Assembly: GCA_902805475.1 (NCBI GenBank)
Contig: CADCSX010000005.1
Span: forward strand, 2,801,501-2,865,500
Source of the DNA: Entonaema liquescens
Taxonomy: Eukaryota; Ascomycota; Sordariomycetes; Xylariales; Xylariaceae
Direction: 5' to 3'
DNA length: 64,000 nt
A model generated the notes under the pieces. The model saw only the letters and a program-made list of their open reading frames with translations, was not told the origin of the DNA and did not search any database. The translations under genes and the position numbers were made by a program. The stretch's first letter is position 1. Each line of letters starts with the position of its first letter. Shown one piece after another: positions 21,717 to 32,935 of this stretch.

Positions 21717-24700
21717 ATGATACCCAGCGAGAAGCCTTCATCATACGGCGACATCAATATGGATTGCTATGAGATATGCTACGGTGCGGTAAGTAGTAGT
21801 ATTCTTATTGTATTTGAATGTGTGAAAGCTTATATAATACCCCTTAGTTGTTCGATGCAGTTGCAAAGGTCCTAGATAAGACGGCGATACCACGGGAAAC
21901 TACTGGAGCGTTCATCATATTTCCCCTAAAACGAAAACACCATTATTACGCTCTCTTTTCTGAAAGTGGCGCTGAGTTCGGTATCTTGGATACACGAAGC
22001 AGTTCTAAATTAAATGCTCTCGAGGACTACCCGACGACGCGGTTTGAAGCAGTAGTCCCAGCTTCAGTTTTCACCAAGCGCCGACGAAAAGAAGAATCAC
22101 ATTCGCAATTACTTCCATTGTCAATAAACGTGTTCGGATTACAATCAAATGGAATGGATGCGGCATACAACCTGTCGAAGGTTTCCGCATATCTCCAACA
22201 TCCCGAGTCATTGGATGACGAGATGATATACGACAACCCACAGTTTCTGACGTTTGGTTATGAGAAGCAGAATATGAATAATCTCATTGGTACAGGAAAT
22301 GGCAGTGTATCAGGTTCACAAAGGAATGTTTCAGAAGAGATAAGTGTCATCCTAGACTCATTAACATACGTAACCACAGAGAACATAGAGACGCCTTTAG
22401 GGCTATATTCAAAACTAAAAAGGTACACCTACCTCATATCAAGGCTTACAGATAACTGAATAAGTACAGGCATCAAGAAGACGGATTGCGTTTTATATAT
22501 CAAAGGGAAAACAAAACATTTGCTCAGAAACTCTCGGCACAACTATGCCACGCAGCTTCAATCAAGTGCGCTACAACTGGTCAGTCTCTTAATTCAATAT
22601 AATAAACTAACATCAATATAGAACCAAAGACACATCAATTACGTCGCTCGGGGGGCTGCTTGCCGAGTATGTTATATTTAGAGTTAACATTATCCCCGTC
22701 TGCTCTGCACTAAAGTTGTCACAGCTCCATCCTTGAGCTGTCCGGGGGGAGATTTCATCTTGAATCGTTCACGGGTCATTTGAATAGCCAGTTACATTGA
22801 ACGCTAATCTCGTTTTTGTGAAGTACAATGGGACTTGGGAAGACCCTTACTATGCTTGCGGCGATCTTGGGTTCTGTGCCAGGTGCAGAGCTTTTCGGCA
22901 ACTTTTATAAAAACACTGAGTCTGAGTATGCGAGAAAGGATCGCACAAAAGCGACTTTAATAGTCGTGCCGTCGTCTCGTGAGTAGGAACACTACCTAGG
23001 TACCTAGGGTACTTATACGACTATCGCCTAATTGTTCGCAGAACTTCTTGAGAGCTGGCAATCTCAGATACAAACGTAAGTAGAACTATCATATATATTC
23101 ATTCGATTCAATAGCTAAGTCTCTAAGCCACATCTACCCAGGAGCTCTTAGCCACATTCGATTTTATGGACAAACACGACCTCGAGATATGGAGACTTTG
23201 AGTACATATGATGTGGTCTTGACCACGTTTGCAACACTCGCTGCCGACTACACCGATCAAGGCATTCTCCATCAGCTAGAGTGGTTTCGCGTGGTATTAG
23301 ACGAAGGTACACCGCAGACATCGTGCTTATTACGCTTTATCTACTACCACTTGCAAATAACTAACGAAAAGCAGCTCATTTCATAAAAAATTCAAACACC
23401 AAACAATTCAAGGCAGTAGCTGCACTATGCACTAAAAGGAGGTGGTGCCTTACGGGCACTCCGGTTCAGAATAAGTTGGAAGATCTAGCTTCATTAGCTC
23501 AGTTCCTACGACTTCCTAATATGGAGACTAAACTAGCTTTTCAAAGACATATTTTAAGCCCCCTCTCTGGAGGCGGCGCGGACTTCGCAAAGCCCCTTCG
23601 AGCCTACCTTGAAGCTTACTGTCTCCGTAGAAGCGAAAAGTGTCTTGCTACACCCGCCTCTACGGAGGTAAACATAACACTTCAACTTTCAGTAGAAGAG
23701 CGATGTCGTTATAATAGTTTACTAGACGAGACGAGACGGCGAATAGATTCCCTCGTTAGTAAAGGAATCGAGGCGAAATCCAACAAACTATTCACGGCTA
23801 TGCTAAAGCTGCGTATGCTTTGTAATTTAGGAACATTCATTCCAGCCCGGGGCAGCATATCTCCATCAGAACTAGCACAGTCCTCTCCAGAGATTGGATG
23901 CGAGTACTGTAAATCTAGCGAGGAGGCGCGTTTACTTCTGGAGGGTTGCTCGGCATGCCTATACTGTGGAAAACCCTTATATCGGCCAAGCTCCAGCCCC
24001 ATGCCGGGCTCAGGGCAGAGAAGCGATGCGGGAAATAATAGCGACGATGCAAACACGCCCTATGATGAAATAACTCAAACCTCAATGAAGCAACAGGATC
24101 TCTTTCTATTGGAGGGATATTCTACGAAGTTGCAAGCCGTGGTCAAACACGTGGCGGAGGGTGATGCGGGTAACAAGAGGTAAACCCCTTTTTTCACTTA
24201 GAATCTACTCATATTGACATCCTTAGCATTGTCTTTTCCTACTGGACATCGACCTTGGATATCCTGCAGCAACTATTCGAGCAGGAAGGGATTTCATGCC
24301 GGCGAGTAGACGGTAAAGTAGGTGCAGGAGAGAGATCCATACGCCTCGGAGCTTTCAGAGAAGATCCTGAAATCAGGGTGCTCCTCATGTCTATCGGCAC
24401 TGGTGCAGTCGGGTACGTTTGTCTAGTCTCGATTCCCCTTTTCACTCAATTAGGTACTTATAGGGGTTATAGATTGAACCTCGCCGTTGCAAACCAAGTA
24501 CACATAGTCGAGCCTCAGTGGAACCCATCGGTGGAAGAACAAGCGGTTGCGCGAGCGCTGCGTATGGGCCAGACTCGAGAAGTCACAATATTTCGATATA
24601 TTATGCAGAACACCGTAGAGCAGGTTGTATATTCGAGCATTGTTTCTCCGGTCGGCAACTCAACTAATCGTCAGTAGAATATCGTCAGTCTCCAGAGGAA

Positions 24701-24858
24701 GAAGAAAAATATCGTAAAGTTTACTTTCGACGCGGGAACACAAGAGACCCGATCAGGAGCACTCGAAGTAAGGGTTAACCGTAGCTATTGCTCCTACTAC
24801 CGGCTAACATAGGCACTCATAGGATCTCAAGTTTGTGTTGGACATGGGCTCTGTTTAG
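21717..24858 (+). CDS. SNF2-family DNA-dependent ATPase (Rad5/HLTF-like)
   Basis: Chromatin- or repair-type translocase. Twelve exons in phase: 21717-21788, 21848-22422, 22470-22579, 22630-22666, 22824-22978, 23042-23075, 23128-23306, 23375-24179, 24227-24412, 24473-24623, 24678-24767, 24823-24858; 809 aa. The N-terminal part has the LQHP...YDNPQFL segment common before fungal SNF2 cores. Core motifs: RHQEDGL, GGLLADTMGLGKT (P-loop 265-272, split by an intron), DEAH (386-389, also split), WCLTGTPVQNKLEDL, SIVFSYWTSTLD, MSIGTGAVGLNL and ARALRMGQTR. The end EDLKFVLDMGSV is reached by a last short exon. Four cysteines (CEYC...CSACLYC) between the helicase halves resemble a reduced zinc site in the RING position. 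For intron 3 the more obvious acceptor (22621) shifts the frame; using AAG at 22629 restores it. ATG 21717 is the first in frame. Confidence 0.85.
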
Positions 24859-26911
24859 ACAGGGGTTGAGAATGATAGTTGATATTCTTCGCTTGTTGGA
24901 ACTGACCGCTCAATTTCGGGGCTGTAATTCTTGGCTGTTAGATGATGTCTGAACACGATACGCTTCGTCGTTATCACGAGTCCTTTCCATACCGTTCCCT
25001 GGTTTTACGGTAATCCCGAAGCAAGGGATCGGTTGGGCTGGGGATGGAAACCTTACTGCCAGTAACAATTTCGTTTCTCTTTCTAATGGACTTGCGAAAA
25101 ATTTTTTTTTTTTTTTTTCACATGATTTCCATACCTGATTCGTACTACCAGCTTATATAGGTAGGTATAACTACCTAAATAGAGTGTGTAGCCTGAAGTT
25201 GCTGCCGTTCTCTTAGAGCTGGTCTCATTGGGTATATCCCCTTACTTGATTACGAGGCATACTCATTGCAATCTCTCCTTACCCAAATGACGAAATACTA
25301 TTGATGAATAGAAAGAGCGGAGCCTCGGCTCGATTTAAGAGGTTACCTAATGTTTTCAAAATGGGGTAGTGCCCTTGTACAAGTTTGTGGGTTATGACTG
25401 TAAAATGAAGAAAACCAACAGTCACAATTTTAGTATTCTTGCTGCCTGTAGGGGGCTCGAAGAATCACTGAAACAACATTAATCTCCACGTAGATTTTTG
25501 AAGAGACTCTTTGAACTTTGCTACTATCTGAGTCAACTGCTGCCAGTATCTTTAATCGGTTGATTCGTAATTGAAATAACCAGACGCCCCTTTTGTAATA
25601 TCCTCAAACTCATTCTAAGGAAACCCCGAGCTTTACTTAGGTACCTTAACTACCTACCTATCCTGGCCGGCAAAGAACCTTGACAAGTATAGAGAAAATA
25701 TTTTCTTTAGAAATGCGTATGACCGAACGAACTGACCCCCCATTTCGCATTGATATGCTTTCTAGGGTTACTAAATGTCTCCTGTTGGTTGAAGTTTGTA
25801 GTATATTGTAGCTTATACCCAACCCCTGAGTTGTTCCCCCTTTTACCAACAGAAACTCCCCTCCCCCATATACAAACCCGAGTATCGGGAACAGCCCTGT
25901 ATAATCAAACTAGTATTATCATAGCTCAATCATAGAAGTTTATCTCCGCTTTAGCGAAGAATTACGAAGTCGCGAAAGAAGCGTTGAAAGGGTATACCTG
26001 ACACTTCGGACCAACTCATTGAAGGGAGACGAGGAACAAGTTTTTTTTTTTTTTGTTTACTATAATACCTAAGGTATAGGTAGGTACATTAGGTATATTA
26101 CTTATTCAATTAACTTAGTAGTGGGTTATATATGTAATTTACGTCCCATACGTCACGTCTGTCTATGAAAGAGATCTTACCTAATGCATTCGAGTTTAAT
26201 GATTGCAATTCAGGAAAAGCCTGCAAAGATTTGTTAACCTGCTTGCATGGGATTTGCTTAAAACCCTTTTCTTGTGCACCTAACAGCGCCAAGGGTTGTT
26301 GGAGAATAGCCTTACATAAAAGGGGCACGGCACAGAGGCATCATGCCATCGGGTAGAGTCCTTACTGTGGGACCCCATGCTATTTATCGTATTCGAGGCT
26401 TCCAACATTTCGACGGGAACTTCTACGCATATATGTTATCACATGTGGTAAATATGCGAGGCCTGTTACTTGATGCATATAAATGTTTCTCTAATTTCTT
26501 AATCCAATTTTTAAGCACCTATATCCGATGCTTTGAAGAATAATAATCCAGAGTCTTGGTAACGCAGTATGGCCCTCTACATACCCGATAAGGTTGACGC
26601 ACGGACTGAAATGCCTACATCCTTGAGGGTTCATATGCAGGAAAGTTCCAGTCCCTGGACCTATCCACAACTGTTATATTTTGGTTCGGGAACTCTGGGA
26701 TTTCGCCTAATCGTCCCGGTTCAAGGGTCGGGGAAGCGATCTGTGGTGATCAGCACCTGATCGCTCGTTTGCCAATTCTTTCTGGATTTCTTTTTAAACT
26801 CATCAACAACATTTGGTATAAACTGGATGGGTATCCCGATACTATGAGTGATGGTTACTAGTAGTTCAATTTTATGATTATCCGACAGTCAGCATTAGAG
26901 AAACTGTCAAG
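24859..26911. other. 2-kb intergenic region without a recognised gene
   Basis: Contains poly-T runs (about 25101-25119 and 26041-26054), several TAGGTA/TACCTA palindromic words (25158-25178, 25637-25660, 26066-26096) and only short ORFs without family features. The rhodopsin-like promoter should lie in the last few hundred bases. Confidence 0.45.
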
Positions 26912-28257
26912 ATGGCCGAAGTTGGTGTCCTACCGCCTCCGGAAGGCGTGACACCCGACTTCTACAGTTGGACCACGCTACAGAGTACTCTCATTATCCT
27001 TTTTGGTGTCACCTTCGCGATGGCGACTATATTGCTCGCTCTTCGATTATATACCGCTTTCTGTATCGTTAAGAAGCTGGATTGGGATATCTGTAAGCTT
27101 CACGACCATCGGCTCTAGGCTGTCTCGAAGTTATTAACCTGTCTACAGTTTTCGTTTTTGCAGCATGGGGAATGTCTCTTGCATTCTATGTCGGGACAAT
27201 AATGGGTAGGTTGCCAACTCGAATATGTGCCGGCTTTTATTGACAAGTCTAATAGCCGTACCGGCCGGTTTTGGGCGACATCTTTGGGATGTTACACCGA
27301 CACAGTTACTCGGATACTACAAGGTAAGTTTCTGCAAAAAGAAAAGGGGAAAGACTCAATGAAAGTTAAGGCTACTGACAATTGGATAGGTCTTATTACT
27401 ACTCGCTGTCACGTATATTTGGCCGCCATCCTTGACTAAACTCGCACTCCTCGTTCTTTACCTTCGACTGAATCCGTCCTTTCCTTTCCATGTGTGTGTT
27501 TACCTGAGCGGGTTTATGATTGCTGCATACACTATCGCATTCACGGTATTGTTTGCTGGCCCTTGCAACCCATTATCCGTCGGCAGTGGTATCTGCTTAA
27601 ACAATATAGCCATAGCGCAGGCTGTTCTAAATATTGTTTCTGATGTTGTTATTATCGTACTTCCTATTCCCATGATTCACGGGCTACAAATGCCTTTGAG
27701 GCAAAAGATAGCCGTTGGTTTTCTAATCGGAATGGGATCGGCGTAAGTCTTCACACGACAAATTCCAGTCTCTTTCTAACGGAATTTATAGGGTCGTAAT
27801 CGTTTCTATTGCGCGAGTCGCCTATGTTAGGGCGATGCAACAGAACCCCGATGTAACTTGGACACAAGCATCTGCGGCGGTCTTGTCGACGTTGGAATTA
27901 AATATCGGCATCATGGGCAACTGCATATTACGTATGAAACCGTTGATTCAGAAGCACTTCCCTTCGTGGGGAAGCTCGGCGGGCAGTTCGGCGAAACCTG
28001 GAAGCTATCCTCGGAACCAGAGCGGGAATGCACCACGGACTTGGGGATCAGGCGGAGGCGATCGAGGGTATAAATTGGAAAGCATGGAGCGTGGAAAATT
28101 CAATGATGCGGAGACGACTATTGACAAAGATATCTATGTTGTCAATGATTATCGAGTTGAATACGAAGCCGCTGGGTCCAGCCAGGCTGAACCGGCTAGG
28201 ACAGGCAGTACGGAGAGTATTCTCGCACCAGAAAGGGATAGTCGACGGGTGGTATAA
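26912..28257 (+). CDS. fungal rhodopsin-like seven-helix membrane protein
   Basis: Integral plasma-membrane protein of the fungal rhodopsin-domain family (PF20684, often linked to Pth11-like receptors). Five exons, 26912-27092, 27149-27205, 27256-27323, 27390-27742 and 27792-28257, give 374 aa. Hydrophobic segments include STLIILFGVTFAMATILLAL, FFVFAAWGMSLAFYVGTIM, VLLLLAVTYIWPPSLTKLAL, FMIAAYTIAFTVLFAG, IAQAVLNIVSDVVIIVLPIP and KIAVGFLIGMGSAVVIVSIA. Family hallmarks are GFGRHLWDV in a loop, KLALLVLYLRL, the CNPLS...C loop cysteines, and the NIVSDVVIIVLPIPM helix. The last 100 residues are a polar tail rich in Gly/Ser/Glu. No CFEM domain is present at the N-terminus. Ligand and partner unknown. 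Its paralogue-like neighbour lies at 59.9-61.1 kb. Confidence 0.9.
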
Positions 28258-28867
28258 ATGTATGCTGCAGCCAGTATGCAGAGAATACGCAATTGCATCC
28301 CAAGATCGAGAGTATCTATATCTATTCATAATTTTGCCTAGGACATGTCATCATCATCGGGGCGCTAAAAAATTCGGACATCTAATATTATACACGGAAA
28401 AGGAAAAGGTTATTCCAGTTACTTCTTGCTTCTACAGCTAGCCACATTCAAGTTTATACCCTAGGCTAGGTAGTCTATTTGTATATACGCCCATGTTATT
28501 TAATTATCTGATATCATCTAGAGTATGTGCCAACGAAATTTTAAGAATTCATTGAGGTTGTGCCGTGAGATCTTGTAACGTAGTGACTATAGGTAGTGAT
28601 AGAAATTAGTGATTTGCCCAACACCACGATAGATACGGAAAGGTTTCTCAGTGTTACTCTTTGGAACGAAAAAAGAAAAGGGAGAAACCCAAATGCTTGA
28701 AATTCTCTTTTCACTAGTACTTGGTAGGCAGAAAATATTGCAAGGTACTTGGAGAAATCACCAGTTTCAATAACTCGACATTAAAAGGCTGCATTGCTAG
28801 CCAGGTAGGTACATTAATCATACGTGACAAAACAGTAGAATGTCGGTGAGAGGATCTAACTAGACGA
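28258..28867. other. convergent 3' flanks
   Basis: Lies between the ends of the rhodopsin-like gene and the phosphotransferase gene, which converge. A/T-rich; no gene seen. Confidence 0.4.
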
Positions 28868-29992
28868 CTATTTTACATTCTCAGCAAGCGATTCCAACAA
28901 CTTCAACGTTTTGTGATCTTCCACCGCCGCCGCATGACGTTCTGTCATGGTGAAGACATTATCGTCCGGTTGCATCCCAGGCGCCGTCAGTGCCCATGCT
29001 AATCCATGCAGAGCATGCTTCCGATAATCATCCCATATATCTTCTAGCTCGAACATAGGACCACCACCTTCGCGGAGAGCCTTTAGGTAGTGCTTGATGA
29101 GGTCAATCTCGTGCTTTCTACGATCTTCGATTGTCATGACACCAGTGACGAAGTACGCTACGTCATGTAAGTTGACGCCTGCGTAAGGAGCTTGCCAGTC
29201 GATGAATCCCGGCTGGCCATCGGGTCTGATGAAAGTATTTCCGATGTGTGAGTCACCGTGGACAATACACTTAAGCTTCGGGTTCTCCGTTGCCCACATG
29301 GTCTTGAAGGCTCTTTCGAGCCGGTCCCGGTTCGCGGCACCCTTTGGCAAGGGTGGCGGCGCAGATTTGTTGAATCGTACGTCCCATGCTACTGGGCTAA
29401 TCAAAGACAGAATCATCCCCTGAAGTGGGCTGCCACCCATAGCCTTGTCCCCAGAAAGCCAGGGGAATCGATCCTCGGGAACACCCCATGTCGCAGAGTG
29501 TAGTGCTGCGAGTTGCTCGACCCCAGCGCGCACCCTGTCAACTGGCCATGGTTTCAACGGCTCGCCGAATTCACAGCCTTCAGCGGCCAAGTTGGCCATA
29601 ACAACAAGACCTTGCCCACTGGCTTGGTTGGTACCACAGTACCAGGTTTTTGGTAGGTTCGTCTTGAGGATAGGGCCCAGATAATGATAAAACTCGGCCT
29701 CTCTGCGATATGTCCAGGAGAGGCCGGGGTGAAGGGCTATCATAGCGGCGTTAAAGCCACCTTTGACGCAGAGCTGGGTTGGTGCGTCGGCGACGTTTAC
29801 ATCATCTTCGTAAGTTAGGTCGATAAGGATCTTGCTTGACGTCGAGTGGATCTCCTTCACAATTGCAACTGACTTGACTTTGTGGCCTATGATCTTGGTG
29901 CACCATTCTGCGGTAATCTCCTCGGTCTTTACAGGTAAGGGGTCTTTGGAATCCAATGCGCTTTGCGCGCCGTGAAGTGTAGTTGACGACAT
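28868..29992 (-). CDS. APH / EcK-like small-molecule phosphotransferase
   Basis: Kinase-like enzyme of the aminoglycoside-phosphotransferase and CHK-type ecdysteroid-kinase superfamily. Single exon, 374 aa from ATG 29992; the frame stays open farther upstream but without an ATG. Landmarks: LCVKGGFN (nucleotide-binding lysine), TYRREAEFYHYLGP, the Brenner motif HGDSHIGNTF at 245-254 with the catalytic Asp247, and GFIDWQAP with the metal-binding Asp at about 265. A hydrophobic helix containing DVAYFVTGV follows, as in many fungal members. Natural substrates of fungal homologues are mostly unknown; antibiotic resistance should not be assumed. A leftward promoter must lie to its right. Short ORFs on the other strand are shadows. 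Confidence 0.87.
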   Translation of the reverse strand: MSSTTLHGAQSALDSKDPLPVKTEEITAEWCTKIIGHKVKSVAIVKEIHSTSSKILIDLTYEDDVNVADAPTQLCVKGGFNAAMIALHPGLSWTYRREAEFYHYLGPILKTNLPKTWYCGTNQASGQGLVVMANLAAEGCEFGEPLKPWPVDRVRAGVEQLAALHSATWGVPEDRFPWLSGDKAMGGSPLQGMILSLISPVAWDVRFNKSAPPPLPKGAANRDRLERAFKTMWATENPKLKCIVHGDSHIGNTFIRPDGQPGFIDWQAPYAGVNLHDVAYFVTGVMTIEDRRKHEIDLIKHYLKALREGGGPMFELEDIWDDYRKHALHGLAWALTAPGMQPDDNVFTMTERHAAAVEDHKTLKLLESLAENVK

Positions 29993-32159
29993 GGAGATAG
30001 AACTTGTTGATGAAATGGATTGAGAGGTCTTGTGCTCGGCTATTCTCTTCTCTGCCTCGCTAGAGGGAAACAAAGCTCAGATAAATAGTGATAAATGAGA
30101 GAAGCGGTGAACACTAGTATCGTGGCTCTAAGATAGAATGGTCTTGCTCGCTTAGAGAATACCGACCGCCTCGACGCAGTTTTAGTATGCACGTACAATA
30201 TGTTGTACGAACGAACCTACACATAGACATAGCTCCAAACCAGAATATCTTGTGGAATGCTATTATCAGCGACTTATCGCATCTTCTGGTTATATGGAAA
30301 TCCATTTGGCATTGATTTGAATGGGTAGCAAAATACGATGATCTCTTTACGACCTAGCCCGTTAAGAATAGGCCAGGGTTAGGACCAACATGCATCTAAC
30401 ATCAAATTATTACTTGTTAGCTATCCAGAGGGATATCTCTTCTTGGAGAACCCCCCCCTTTTCACTGCGTAACACTACCTAAAACGATCCATCTCCCCCC
30501 ACTTTAAACCTCAGGCGTTGTAACCATCCCTTGAGTAGTGTAGTGTAGTGTAGTGTAACTTTGCCGTAATAAAAAGTTGGTTAGTATTCTCGCGATATTA
30601 TTATTAAAGGCCCTAAATTGCGAGAAGGCTATTTCTCCATGATATTTATTTGTCTATTCGGCAAAATAAGGGACGCCATGATAAACACTTACTCCGCTAA
30701 ACCTTTAACCTTGTGTTGCGAGCTATCTCTTTTCACGGTAAACAGCACCGAACCGGATATCTGCCTGTGTTGGTACTTTATCACCAGGGGTGAATTGAAA
30801 CATGAAACGTACAAGGCACCATGGGAATGGTTATTGACTCGTATTACGATCGCTATCTAAATACTCATTTTTACGGGTGAGTGGCTACCAAGTATAGTGA
30901 GGTTCTGGGTCCATAGCTAGATTTTCGTAGATCCCGGAGTCGGATTCCAGTATCACGTTGTCAAGTCGTGGCTGTTTGCTAGTTAGAGACTACAGAAACT
31001 TGAGTGACAGTATAAATCTTTCGTGTTTTTACTTTACTAGTTAGTTCGTAAAAAGGATAGATATTGGAACTATCCCCTAATTGGTCTACTTCAACTAGTT
31101 CCCTGGTCGATCGAACGTTCCGCTCGGGCCGCTCTGTTAGATATTCGGTGTTCCTACTAAGGTAGAGTTTTTCTCCAAGTTCACTCCATGGTATAAATAT
31201 TTATGTTCCACACAAGTGGCGCCAGCTTACCAGCATTATCGTATCTTGAAGAAACAGTCGTCAATCATTTACTATGTACTAAAAAGAACTCCATGCACTC
31301 AATATCTCTGCCATGTGGGAAGCCATTTGATCTAACCTATTGAGTTATCTATATCGGCTACACTATCTAAGATCCCCAAAATTAAAGTTCTAACGTCATG
31401 TTATTATTCCATCCCATGATTGTTACCTATTTACCGGCGCCTCGAAGAAATCTCGCCTCTGTTCATACCCTTTTCGGATAGCCAAGCTCGAATGAACGCG
31501 GAGAGCTACCAATATTATCCGACGCGTCATACACATCACAAGGGAAGTTATATTCACCAACTAGAGTTCCTTAGGTAAGTATAAATACCGGTTAGTCATT
31601 TTGTTTAGTCAATTACTCTGGATAACTAACTAGAAGAATTAGAAGTTGGGCAAACTAAATTCCTATTTACCGATCAAATGTAAAATGTCTCGAAACCGGG
31701 GAGTGATCCGGGCGATTGGTTGCCCTGTATTTACCCAAATAATTACAATCTGGGCAAGGCTTCAGATGGTTGGTCCTTGCTTTACCCCATAGGCCCCAAT
31801 AATAAGTGACCCATAAACTTGGCATTACCTGCCTAAAGAAGGCATTTTGAACTTAAAAGACAGGGATTGTCTGTTAATTCAGGGGCTAATGCAAGTTCCA
31901 TTTCTGTGGATATCACTTAATTCAAGCTTAAACAATCGTCAGACCACAATTACGACTCGACTGGCCGTCGTGGCTGGGCAAATCAAAGACCGAAAATGGT
32001 ACTGGAAATCAACATAGCGTATCATATGTATTAGGGCCTTCACCCACAAATGGCCATCTGAGCTCTCAAAGTGACCGCTTGAATCGCGTCAGTAGCATCT
32101 AAGTTAGGATATAAAAGTGAGGACAATAGATTGTGTGAATGCAAACTATAAACCCGAAT
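29993..32159. other. intergenic region, no gene recognised
   Basis: Carries the phosphotransferase promoter at its left edge, then about 2 kb of mixed DNA with no frame that resembles a known family. A frame at 30618-30860 ends normally but shows no motif. A TAGTG microsatellite lies at 30536-30555. The A/T content rises towards the right end. Confidence 0.45.
30536..30555. repeat. TAGTG microsatellite, 4 copies
   Basis: Four perfect tandem copies of TAGTG. Confidence 0.9.
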
Positions 32160-32935
32160 TTAAAGTAATTAACTAGTTATAATTAAGTAATAGTTAATAA
32201 AAGAAGAGTGATGCTATTTTAAGATTACTTTACCGGACTTACAATGTAAATTACCCCACCGAACACTTGTAAGTAATTAATAACTAAAATTATTAATAAA
32301 ATGATATAGTTTTATAACTTTTTTAAATTTTATAATGTAAATAATAAAAAGTAAATATTATAAAAACGTTACGTTTTTATTTTTATATTTAAAAAAAAAT
32401 AAAAATAAATATTATAAATAATGTTAAAATTTATTTTAAATTTATATTTATATGTAAAATTAATTATATTTAAATATTTAACGTTATTAATAATATACGT
32501 AACACGTATTATTTCGTTATTTAATAATATTTTATTTAATTTATATATAATATTTACGAAAATAATATTATTAAACGCGTTTAATTACGTTAATTAAATA
32601 TATATAAATAATTTTTATTAAAAACGTTAATATTATAAAAAAATAATGTAAAAATATTTTTATTTATAAATTAATATAATTTTATTTATAAATTATTAAC
32701 TTTTATTTAAAAATTATTAACATTTATTTATAAATTATTACTTTTTAATTATAAATTATTTTTAAAATAATTTTATAAAATATAATTACATTTTTTTAAA
32801 ATTAAAATTAATTAATTAATTAAAATTTAAATAATAAAAATATTTTAAAATAAATATAAATATTTATTATTGTAGTTAAAAAATATTAAATTTAATTTAA
32901 AGTAATAAAGTAAAATTGTACGGTTGTTAATTTAT
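32160..32935. repeat. A/T-rich, RIP-like segment
   Basis: Sharp drop in G and C; most of the remaining C lies in CpG, as in the larger block farther right. Between about 32665 and 32760 a unit of roughly 22 bp (variants of TTATTTATAAATTATTAAC) recurs imperfectly four times. It looks like a short piece of mutated repeat DNA. No reading frame survives. Confidence 0.6.

Noticed and set aside
22580..22666. Apparent one-base frameshift in the SNF2 gene at the P-loop side
   Set aside because: It appears only if the acceptor TAG at 22621 is used. Using AAG at 22629 joins ACT G to AC ACA and restores the frame to GGLLADTMGLGKT.
29993..30073. N-terminal extension of the phosphotransferase
   Set aside because: The frame is open but starts with TTG and adds only low-complexity Ser/Thr; the first ATG is at 29992.
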